Source: an uncultured Eubacterium sp.
GTDB taxonomy: Bacteria; Bacillota; Clostridia; Lachnospirales; Lachnospiraceae
Length of the DNA stretch: 17,234 nt
Direction: 5' to 3'
Assembly (NCBI GenBank): GCA_900547255.1
Contig: URGC01000052.1
Location: 1 to 17,234 of the forward strand
Shown: positions 7,743 to 13,788 of the stretch, piece after piece
Layout: every line of letters starts with the position of its first letter
Numbering within the stretch: position 1 is the stretch's first letter
The notes under the pieces: generated by a model
Told to the model about the DNA's origin: nothing
Database searches by the model: none
What the model saw: only the letters and a program-made list of their open reading frames with translations
Program-made: the position numbers and the translations under genes

Positions 7743-8696
7743 TTACTTAGTAAGAACACCCTTCAAAATCTTATACAATTCAAGTGGCTGCTCTAATTGT
7801 GGCAGTAACTTTGAATTGACAATTCTGTAAGTCTCAATTGTTGGATTGAGGCTTGTAAACTGTTCAGTAACTTCCTTTGCATTAGGGTTTTCCTTGCCAT
7901 TGATGACAGTAATATTGTTAAGTGTAGACAGTGCTCTTGATAAAGACACTGCTGTATATCCACAGTTCTTGCTTGTGAAGAGATATTTTGCGGATACACC
8001 TCCGATATGTGCTGTCTCATGGAATGCCTCAAGCCATTCATTACTGATAAATCTCTTATTATAAAAGTTCTTGGAAGCAAACCTGTCAGAAATATATTTT
8101 CTTGTAACACACATATTGTAGATAAGTGTTCCAATGATTGGAATATCAAGCAGATGCTTTCTGTATACATCCTTTTTGCGAGGTCCTTTGCCGGCAGATG
8201 CAATGCTCTGTGGATTGATAAGGACAATATTCTCATATGCAAGAGGATTATAAATAGCTGACATAAATACAAGTGTTGATGAATCATTAGAAGATATTAC
8301 GTCAACACGTTTTTTAATTATATTGAGTACAAAGTCATTGATAAGCTGAGTATACATATATGTAGTGTATGTAATATTCGGTTTGTCAGAATGACCGCAT
8401 CCGAGCAAATCAAGTGTATATACAGTATGCTCTTTCGCTAAAGGTTTAATAAGTCTCTTCCATTCATAAGATGAACTTTCTGATGAGAGATTGTGTATTA
8501 AAAGGATAGGAGAGCCTTCACCATCTTTGGTATATGCTATTTTTCCAAATTTCCAGTCATAATAAGATGTATTTTGATTGGCAGTTACATTATTTATAGT
8601 TGCATTATCTGTTATGGCTTTGTTAATCAGATGGCATATTGCAACGGCTGAAGTTCCGATGCCAACTGTAAGCCCGATTTTTTTCCATTTGTCCAT
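7743..8696 (-). CDS. Membrane-anchored alpha/beta-hydrolase-fold protein, probably inactive
   Basis: The 317-residue protein starts with one hydrophobic segment (KIGLTVGIGTSAVAICHLI, residues 6-24), a likely signal anchor. An alpha/beta hydrolase fold follows: the strand and oxyanion region PILLIHNLSSESSSYEW (63-79) and the typical LDLLGCGHSDKP (95-106). The nucleophile elbow, normally GxSxG, reads NDSST (137-141); Ser139 could be the nucleophile but both glycines are gone. The acid position after NG reads KENPN rather than a clear Asp, and the usual GHxPxLE His site near 296-302 reads KLLPQLE. The fold is clear, the reaction is not; it may be a binding or scaffold protein. ATG 8696 is preferred over an upstream one at 8720 because AAAGGGG (8703-8709 on this strand) lies six bases before it. 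Confidence 0.85.
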   Translation of the reverse strand: MDKWKKIGLTVGIGTSAVAICHLINKAITDNATINNVTANQNTSYYDWKFGKIAYTKDGEGSPILLIHNLSSESSSYEWKRLIKPLAKEHTVYTLDLLGCGHSDKPNITYTTYMYTQLINDFVLNIIKKRVDVISSNDSSTLVFMSAIYNPLAYENIVLINPQSIASAGKGPRKKDVYRKHLLDIPIIGTLIYNMCVTRKYISDRFASKNFYNKRFISNEWLEAFHETAHIGGVSAKYLFTSKNCGYTAVSLSRALSTLNNITVINGKENPNAKEVTEQFTSLNPTIETYRIVNSKLLPQLEQPLELYKILKGVLTK

Positions 8697-8782
8697 GTGT
8701 AACCCCTTTCTTGCACACATAATATTAAAGGTAAGCCAAGTGTGCTTAAAACATAACCTTTATGTGTAGATTATAATATAAT

Positions 8783-8822
8783 ATGATGTTGGGGTCAAAA
8801 GGTATTTTGACCCCAACATCAT
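8783..8822. repeat. R1 hairpin alone: perfect 18-base inverted repeat
   Basis: atgatgttggggtcaaaa (8783-8800), a GGTA loop, and its exact complement (8805-8822) form a perfect 18-pair hairpin. The inner part equals the reverse complement of the R1 hairpin at 11247-11270, so it is an R1-derived palindrome in the other orientation. It sits between divergent genes, where a terminator is not needed for either, and no T-run of note follows. Confidence 0.8.
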
Positions 8823-9179
8823 TATATATAAAAATAGACTTTCATTTTTAATGATAATTATGTATAATTATAAGATAAGGCAGAACTTATAAGTAATCAT
8901 AATTATAATTTGTGAGCATATATGAGTGAATGTTGAAATATATGTTTTATATTATAATAGTACATTGAATATGAAAATAATATATAAAATCCATTTACAA
9001 TATATAGCGCGATAATTTATATAATACATTAATACGATATTTGTTATGTGTTATAAAATATACATTTATTATATAAGAGATTAAGTGATTTACATTTAAT
9101 TATGATTTGAATAATTTGAGTGGAGTAATCTGGTATATGTAATATTTTAACCAGTTATGATACAAATAGGTGGATAAGG
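8823..9179. other. AT-rich spacer between divergent genes
   Basis: About 357 bases of very AT-rich sequence with no ORF that has a ribosome binding site. It contains many TATA/ATAT runs and one CG-rich spot (agcgcgataa near 9005). It should hold the promoter of the gene at 9180; a candidate is listed separately. I see no tRNA, riboswitch or DnaA-box cluster here. Confidence 0.5.
9116..9145 (+). promoter_or_regulatory. Promoter candidate for the pseudokinase-regulator operon
   Basis: TTGAGT at 9116-9121 and TAATAT at 9140-9145 are 18 bases apart, and the base pair TG directly precedes the -10 word. The start codon at 9180 leaves a leader of about 28 bases containing AGGTGG at 9168-9173. In a region this AT-rich a chance match is possible. 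Confidence 0.4.
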
Positions 9180-10220
9180 TTGAAAGATATTGTTGAATTT
9201 CTAAGTGAAGAATTGAATAAATCAATAGACAAGATTTCTGATTTGAAAACTGCTATTCAGAAAATTGAAATTGATATAGAGACTTCTTTATCTTATACAC
9301 AGAGTATTATATCTAACAAAGATGACACGATAGACTTTTTTATGTCAGAGACATCAGATGATAGATTTAATAATAAAGAAATCAAAAATCTTAATAATGA
9401 GGTTGAATCACTTAATGCCAGATTGAATAATTATAGAGAGCAGCTTCAGGTTGAGACAGAAAGAATGTCTGATATAAAAGAACTTCTCAATAAATATTCA
9501 GTTGGCGATAAAGACAATATATTAGATTATTCAGTTAATAGTGAATCAAATATTAACTCACTGATTCAATCAGCTGATTCAATATATGAAAATGTATGTA
9601 ATTATATAACTAAGGATGTAACAAATAAGATTGATATAATAACAAATAATAATAATCTTATTATGGCTTTGATTAATTCAGACCCATCAAGAGCATCACT
9701 TGAATTAGAAAGAAATAGTGATATACTTAATGGACTGGCAAAGTCATTAAAAACATTTTCTAAAAGGATATATAGATATAATCCAGAGTTTGGATTTAAA
9801 AGTAATTTTGAATATCTATGTAGAAAGTATAACAAAGAGAGTCAGACATTTTCATATACATATAATGATAATTTGAATATGGAATCTAAGATTAATGATA
9901 GCAAATGCAATTCATATTTTAAATTAGTTGCAAGTGTGATTGAATATATCAATGCTATTATTAAATCTGAAGATAATGAAGATGATGTTTCACGTGAAAC
10001 ATATAACGTGGAATATATTAACTACAAGACAAAGTCTAAGATTATATTTATATTAGATGAGAAGTATGAATATATAAAAGATGAATTTTCAAAGGATAAT
10101 AATAATGAGATTGCTCTTGTTAAATTTTATCTTAATGCATCAAATTCATATGTTAAATTTAAAAAGTCAAAGGGTAACTTTTTGATAGAGATTGATAACA
10201 ATTTGTACTGTACTAGATAA
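9180..10220 (+). CDS. Coiled-coil protein resembling a degenerate DegS-type histidine kinase
   Basis: The 346-residue soluble protein begins with about 105 residues of heptad-rich coiled coil (KISDLKTAIQKIE, EIKNLNNEVESLNARLNN). Residues about 135-205 resemble the dimerisation helices of DegS-like kinases, including NLIMALINSDPSRASLELER (159-178), but the H-box (normally xxLHD) has no His: around 140-150 it reads NYITKDVTNK. The C-terminal part (230-346) is where the HATPase domain should be; I find no N-box pair, DNGxG or GxGL motif. It therefore looks like a pseudokinase. The next gene is a DegU/NarL-like regulator nine bases on, the usual kinase-regulator order. TTG 9180 has AGGTGG six bases upstream. 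A perfect parS lies inside (codons 269-274). Composition is very AT- and Asn/Lys-rich. The kinase relation is inferred from pattern and context. Confidence 0.7.
   Translation: MKDIVEFLSEELNKSIDKISDLKTAIQKIEIDIETSLSYTQSIISNKDDTIDFFMSETSDDRFNNKEIKNLNNEVESLNARLNNYREQLQVETERMSDIKELLNKYSVGDKDNILDYSVNSESNINSLIQSADSIYENVCNYITKDVTNKIDIITNNNNLIMALINSDPSRASLELERNSDILNGLAKSLKTFSKRIYRYNPEFGFKSNFEYLCRKYNKESQTFSYTYNDNLNMESKINDSKCNSYFKLVASVIEYINAIIKSEDNEDDVSRETYNVEYINYKTKSKIIFILDEKYEYIKDEFSKDNNNEIALVKFYLNASNSYVKFKKSKGNFLIEIDNNLYCTR
9986..10001. other. parS: parS site 1 (ParB-binding), inside a gene
   Basis: TGTTTCACGTGAAACA, a perfect 16-base palindrome, fits the known firmicute parS consensus TGTTNCACGTGAAACA. 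It is read in frame as the protein segment DVSRET (residues 269-274) of the pseudokinase. parB is 2.1 kb downstream. Confidence 0.93.
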
Positions 10221-10229
10221 GAGGTGCTT

Positions 10230-10865
10230 ATGAAAAATTCGATACTTATTGTAGACAATCAGATATTGTTTGCAGAAGGATTAAGAAGCCTGCTGGTCTC
10301 CAGTGGCAATTATACGGTAAAAGGAATAGCTAGTTCAGGATTGGAATGTCTTGGATTGATAGATAAGAATAAGCCAGATATACTTATCATTAATTCTAAT
10401 ATCGGAGAAGTATCTGCTATGGACATACTCAAAATTATAAGAGACCATAACATGGGAATTAAGGTCATATTCTTATCATCAGAGTTTGATGTTAACAAAG
10501 CAATCCAAGCACTTGATTATGGTGTTGATGGATATCTATTAAAAGATACAACATTTAACCAGTTACTTGTTGCAATTGAGACTGTGTTAGATGGTGCTCA
10601 ATTCATACAGTCATCAATTCTTAATTCTGTTAATGTTTATCTTGCTCAGAATGATAATTGTAAGAAGACAACACTTACAAAGAGAGAGACTGAGATATTA
10701 AAAATGATTGCAGCGGGTTATCTTAATAAAGAGATAGGTTCGGAGCTTAATATAAGTGAGAGAACAGTTAAGAATCATGTATCAAGTCTGTTTAAGAAGA
10801 TTGGGGTATCGGATAGAACACAGGCTGCGGTGTATGCAATAAAAAATAATATGGTGCAGATATAA
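10230..10865 (+). CDS. NarL/DegU-type regulator with a degenerate receiver domain
   Basis: The 211-residue protein has an N-terminal receiver domain (about 3-120) and a C-terminal LuxR-type helix-turn-helix (149-207; LTKRETEILKMIAAGYLNKEI, ISERTVKNHVSSLFKKIGV). The DNA-binding part is intact. In the receiver, the acidic pair of the first loop is DN (D9, N10) and the phospho-acceptor position, normally LLDxxMP, reads IINSNIG, with Asn55 (codon AAT at 10392) instead of Asp. Ser83 and Lys105 (YLLKD) of the switch region remain. It cannot be phosphorylated in the normal way and may be an atypical, phosphorylation-independent regulator. AAGAGG with five bases to ATG 10230 supports this start over GTG 10224. 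It is coupled to the upstream pseudokinase and ends just before parS 2. Confidence 0.9.
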   Translation: MKNSILIVDNQILFAEGLRSLLVSSGNYTVKGIASSGLECLGLIDKNKPDILIINSNIGEVSAMDILKIIRDHNMGIKVIFLSSEFDVNKAIQALDYGVDGYLLKDTTFNQLLVAIETVLDGAQFIQSSILNSVNVYLAQNDNCKKTTLTKRETEILKMIAAGYLNKEIGSELNISERTVKNHVSSLFKKIGVSDRTQAAVYAIKNNMVQI

Positions 10866-10867
10866 AT

Positions 10868-10900
10868 AAAAATGATGTTTCACGTGAAACATCATTTTTT
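10868..10900 (+). terminator. Terminator palindrome built around parS
   Basis: From 10868 to 10899 the sequence is a perfect 32-base palindrome (AAAAATGATGTTTCAC and its complement), followed by more T. As RNA it would fold into a hairpin of about 14 pairs with a four-base loop and a U-tail, two bases behind the regulator stop codon. The centre is parS 2, so one sequence may serve both transcription termination and ParB loading. Confidence 0.7.
10876..10891. other. parS: parS site 2 (ParB-binding)
   Basis: A second perfect TGTTTCACGTGAAACA, 890 bases from site 1 and 441 bases upstream of the parA start. It forms the centre of a larger 32-base palindrome. Two sites with identical sequence close to parAB make the identification strong. 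Confidence 0.95.
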
Positions 10901-10903
10901 TAT

Positions 10904-11040
10904 CTTAGGGGAGAGTGGCTTCCCGCGGGAAAATTTGCGAGAATGAAGGCTAAGAAAGAGGGTGTTTCACGGGCGAGGGGGCTCGCCTACGCGGGCGTAG
11001 GCATTGCTTGCAATGGAGGTTATGGGAATGTCGTTGGGAT
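10904..11040. other. GC-rich island with consecutive hairpins between parS sites
   Basis: This stretch is much richer in G and C than its surroundings. It holds the 12-base palindrome ttcccgcgggaa (10920-10931), hairpin ggcgag-gggg-ctcgcc (10972-10987), overlapping hairpin gcctacgc-gg-gcgtaggc (10985-11002) and hairpin cattgc-tt-gcaatg (11002-11015). The first nine bases of parS occur at 10963-10971 (TGTTTCACG) and then diverge, a possible decayed site. A 38-codon frame at 10943-11059 has no good ribosome binding site. It could be a structured RNA, a repeat or part of the centromere region. Confidence 0.5.
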
Positions 11041-11047
11041 AGTATTT

Positions 11048-11063
11048 AGTTTCACGTGAAACA
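11048..11063. other. parS: parS site 3 (one mismatch)
   Basis: AGTTTCACGTGAAACA matches the parS consensus at 15 of 16 positions; only the first base differs (A instead of T). It lies 172 bases after site 2 and 254 bases before the parA start. Confidence 0.85.
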
Positions 11064-11197
11064 TATTTATAATTTTACAGTTAATACGGGTGACTATAGT
11101 ATAGAAAAATTTGAAATTATTGTAATAAATAATTAATCAACTATGGAATATATAGAATTAAAATGTTATAATAATCAAATAGCATTATGATATGTGA

Positions 11198-11278
11198 TGA
11201 TACCAGAGTCAAAAGGTCAGAAAGCACGTAGCAATCTGGTATCAAAGGGGTCAAAATACCTTTTGACCCCAACATCAT
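11198..11278 (+). repeat. R1 dispersed repeat, copy 4, in the parA leader
   Basis: It shares the gcacgtagcaatctggtat core with copies 1 and 2, but the left end differs: TGATACCAGA (11198-11207) pairs perfectly with TCTGGTATCA (11235-11244). The GGGGTCAAAA-TACC-TTTTGACCCC hairpin follows at 11247-11270. The eight bases ATGTGATG occur on both sides (11192-11199 and 11277-11284), as an insertion duplication might. It ends about 30 bases before the parA ribosome binding site. A frame open from 11194 into parA is only read-through of this repeat. Confidence 0.75.
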
Positions 11279-11316
11279 GTGATGTTATTATATGGGAATG
11301 GACATGGAGGAATGAC

Positions 11317-12075
11317 ATGGGTAGAGTAATAGCGATTGCTAATCAGAAGGGTGGAGTTGGTAAGACAACTACAGCAATTAACCTGTCAGCGTGTCTTGCG
11401 GAGGCAGGACAGAGAGTACTTGTGATAGATATAGATCCACAGGGTAATACTACCAGTGGATTGGGGGTTATGAAGGACGATATAGATAAAACTGTATATG
11501 AGGTTATGCTTCAGGAGATAGAGTTGACGGATGCAATTATTAAGAATATATTTGATAATCTTGATATTGTACCATCTAATGTTAACCTGGCTGGTGCAGA
11601 GATTGACCTTATAGATGTTGAGGATAGGGAATATATTTTAAAAAATGAGATTGCTAAGGTTAAGGGAGAGTATGATTACATTATATTAGACTGTCCTCCA
11701 TCACTTAGTATGCTGACTGTCAATGCTATGACAGCATCGGATTCAGTTCTTGTTCCAATACAGTGTGAATATTATGCACTTGAAGGTCTGACACAGTTGA
11801 TACATACGATTAATCTTGTTAAGAAAAAGCTTAATCCAGAACTTGAACTTGAGGGTGTGGTATTTACAATGTATGATTCAAGAACTAATCTTTCACTTCA
11901 GGTTGTGGAGAATGTTAAGGATAATCTTAACCAGACAATCTACAAGACAATAATTCCTAGAAATATTCGTCTTGCAGAGGCACCAAGCCACGGACTTCCT
12001 ATTAATATATATGATAGCAGGTCAGCAGGTGCAGAGAGTTATCGAATGCTTGCACAGGAAGTTATGAGCAAGTGA
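11317..12075 (+). CDS. parA: Chromosome partitioning ATPase ParA (Soj)
   Basis: The 252-residue protein is a deviant Walker-type ATPase that works with ParB-parS complexes in origin segregation and, in Bacillus, in DnaA control. Motifs: Walker A KGGVGKTT at residues 11-18, A' DIDPQGN near 41, Walker B-like YIILDCPPS near 118. The C-terminal segment RNIRLAEAPSHGLPI is typical of Soj. I chose ATG 11317 because GGAGG (11306-11310) is six bases upstream and the family starts with MGRVIAIANQKGG; a longer frame from 11194 would add residues encoded by a repeat. parB follows 31 bases later. Length matches chromosomal Soj proteins. Confidence 0.97.
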   Translation: MGRVIAIANQKGGVGKTTTAINLSACLAEAGQRVLVIDIDPQGNTTSGLGVMKDDIDKTVYEVMLQEIELTDAIIKNIFDNLDIVPSNVNLAGAEIDLIDVEDREYILKNEIAKVKGEYDYIILDCPPSLSMLTVNAMTASDSVLVPIQCEYYALEGLTQLIHTINLVKKKLNPELELEGVVFTMYDSRTNLSLQVVENVKDNLNQTIYKTIIPRNIRLAEAPSHGLPINIYDSRSAGAESYRMLAQEVMSK

Positions 12076-12106
12076 AATAATAAATAAAATTAGAGAGGGT
12101 TTGTTA

Positions 12107-13027
12107 ATGGCTACAGCAAAGAAAACAAGCAAAGGTCTTGGCAAAGGATTAGGTCGTGGAATTGGTAATCTAATTCCTGAAGAGAATAAGAGTGAAGAAA
12201 ATGTAGTAGTTAAAGAGGTTGTCAAAGAAGTTGTTGTGAAAGAGCCTGCTGAGACAAAGGTAAGAATATCTCAGGTTGAGCCTAACAGAGACCAGCCTAG
12301 AAAGATGTTTGATGAAGATGCGCTGATAGAATTATCAGAGTCAATCAAGCAATATGGTGTATTACAGCCTTTATTAGTACAAAAGAAAGATAATTATTAC
12401 GAAATAATAGCCGGTGAGAGAAGATGGAGAGCTGCAAAGCTTGCTGGTGTTAAGGAAGTTCCTGTTGTAATCAAGGATTATTCAGATCAGGAAGTTATGG
12501 AGATTGCTCTTATTGAGAATATCCAGAGAGAGGATTTGAATCCAATTGAAGAAGCACTCGCATATCAGAGACTTATCAAGGACTATAGATTAAAGCAGGA
12601 TGAAGTTGCAGAGAAAGTATCTAAGTCAAGAGCTGCTATTACTAATTCATTGAGACTGTTAAAGCTTGACAAGAGAGTTCAGGAAATGGTTATGGAAGGC
12701 AAGTTAAGCAATGGACATGCCAGAACAATAATCAGCATTGAAGATGGTGATAAGCAGTATGCGCTTGCACAGAAGATATTTGATGAAAAGCTGAGTGTAA
12801 GAGAAGTTGAAAAGCTTATGAGGGATTTAGACAAGCCGGCTAAGCCAGCTAAAGAAGTTCCTGAGAATGATTTTGTATACAGGGATCTGGAAGAAAAGCT
12901 TTCTAAGGCTCTTGGTACACAGGTTGCCATCAAGAATAAGAATAATAACAAGGGTAAGATTGAGATTCAGTATTATTCACAGGCTGAGCTTGAAAGAATT
13001 ATAGAATTTTTACCTAAATTCAACTAA
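12107..13027 (+). CDS. parB: Chromosome partitioning protein ParB (Spo0J)
   Basis: The 306-residue protein binds parS, forms a CTP-dependent sliding clamp and stimulates ParA. The N-terminus has the basic Gly-Leu peptide KGLGKGLGRGIGNLIP (residues 9-24), as in ParA-activating tails. A Val/Lys/Glu-rich linker (33-48) follows. The CTP-binding domain has QPRKMF, GVLQPLLV and GERRWRAA at 103-110, then ENIQREDLNPIEEA at 137-150. A helix-turn-helix lies near 162-187 (KQDEVAEKVSKSRAAITNSLRLLKL), and the C-terminal dimer domain is about 258-306. AGAGGG (12094-12099) lies seven bases before ATG 12107; an in-frame TTG two codons earlier is less likely. Its binding sites are seen 1.0-2.1 kb upstream. 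Confidence 0.97.
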   Translation: MATAKKTSKGLGKGLGRGIGNLIPEENKSEENVVVKEVVKEVVVKEPAETKVRISQVEPNRDQPRKMFDEDALIELSESIKQYGVLQPLLVQKKDNYYEIIAGERRWRAAKLAGVKEVPVVIKDYSDQEVMEIALIENIQREDLNPIEEALAYQRLIKDYRLKQDEVAEKVSKSRAAITNSLRLLKLDKRVQEMVMEGKLSNGHARTIISIEDGDKQYALAQKIFDEKLSVREVEKLMRDLDKPAKPAKEVPENDFVYRDLEEKLSKALGTQVAIKNKNNNKGKIEIQYYSQAELERIIEFLPKFN

Positions 13028-13132
13028 AATTCAACCAAAAACGTAATTATAATCAGGGTTATCCTGATAGTAGCATTATATAAAGAAGAAATGCATCAGC
13101 ATAATCTAAATAAAGATAAATAAGGAGAAACA

Positions 13133-13738
13133 ATGATAGATATATTTGGAATAATATCTATAGATGCTTCGTATGTGGTTATTGCGTTGTTAGCCACAAT
13201 CGTGTTCAGTATAATAACATTTATACTTGCGATAATAGGAATTGTTAAAGCATCTAAGATGAAGAAAAAGTACAACCAGTTCATGGCAGGTTCAGATGGA
13301 ACATCAATAGAGAAGCTTATTAAGTCAAATCTTCGAGATGTAAAAGAAATTAAAAATACAACTATTAAGAATTTACAGGATATAGAAGATATATATAATA
13401 AGCTTGAAACAACATTTTGCAAAATCGGAATTAATAAATACGATGCGTTCCATGAGATGGGCGGCAAGTTAAGTTTTGCACTATGTATGTTAGACAAGAA
13501 AAATAATGGTTATATTGTTAATGTAATGCACAGCAATAACGGCTGTTTTGCATATGTAAAAGAGATTGTCAACGGCGAGTCATATATTGAACTTGGAGGT
13601 GAGGAGAAAAAGGCACTTGATGACGCACTTGCAGGAAGAGATGGTGATGCCGAGATATGTCAGAAAGTGAATAATATAATTGATAATGCAGGTGATGTAG
13701 CGGCTAATGCAGACGATATGCTTGACGCAGAAAAATAA
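13133..13738 (+). CDS. DUF4446 family membrane protein
   Basis: The 201-residue protein has one N-terminal membrane helix (VVIALLATIVFSIITFILAIIGIV, about residues 15-38), then a helical, Lys-rich region (40-100), and a C-terminal domain. This last domain reads KYDAFHEMGGKLSFALCMLDKKNNGYIVNVMHSNNG and EIVNGESYIELGGEEKKAL, matching the DUF4446 pattern of a YxxF...GG..SFal.lLD..nnG core. Members often lie directly behind parB in Clostridia, as here (105 bases). The function is unknown; the location suggests a link with chromosome or envelope biology, but nothing in the sequence proves that. AAGGAG precedes ATG 13133 by about six bases. The tail is acidic. serS follows after 50 bases. Confidence 0.85.
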   Translation: MIDIFGIISIDASYVVIALLATIVFSIITFILAIIGIVKASKMKKKYNQFMAGSDGTSIEKLIKSNLRDVKEIKNTTIKNLQDIEDIYNKLETTFCKIGINKYDAFHEMGGKLSFALCMLDKKNNGYIVNVMHSNNGCFAYVKEIVNGESYIELGGEEKKALDDALAGRDGDAEICQKVNNIIDNAGDVAANADDMLDAEK

Positions 13739-13788
13739 AAGGTGCATAATGTCAATTATTGGATTATTTATGAAGAATGGAGAAAGAT

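Noticed and set aside
9128..9137. AATCTGGTAT upstream of the pseudokinase gene, identical to part of R1
   Set aside because: Only ten bases match and neither flank nor hairpin is present; could be chance in AT-rich DNA.
8823..9179. AT-rich spacer as a replication origin unwinding region
   Set aside because: No cluster of DnaA boxes (TTATCCACA-like) was seen, and oriC is expected beyond the left edge near dnaA-rpmH.
10943..11059. 38-codon ORF (MKAKKEGVSRARGLAYAGVG...) across the GC-rich island, ending in parS 3
   Set aside because: No convincing Shine-Dalgarno sequence; Gly/Ala-rich content follows from the hairpin composition; DNA function explains the region better.
11194..11316. N-terminal extension of ParA from an upstream GTG
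   Set aside because: The extra 41 codons are encoded by the R1 repeat, have no ribosome binding site of their own, and ParA proteins begin at MGRVIAIANQKGG, where GGAGG is well placed.
13052..13068. Hairpin atcagg-gttat-cctgat after parB as a terminator
   Set aside because: Six pairs only and no T-run; parB, the DUF4446 gene and serS may well be co-transcribed.
13739..13788. T-box riboswitch before serS
   Set aside because: Only 50 bases separate the genes, with no room for a T-box stem or antiterminator.
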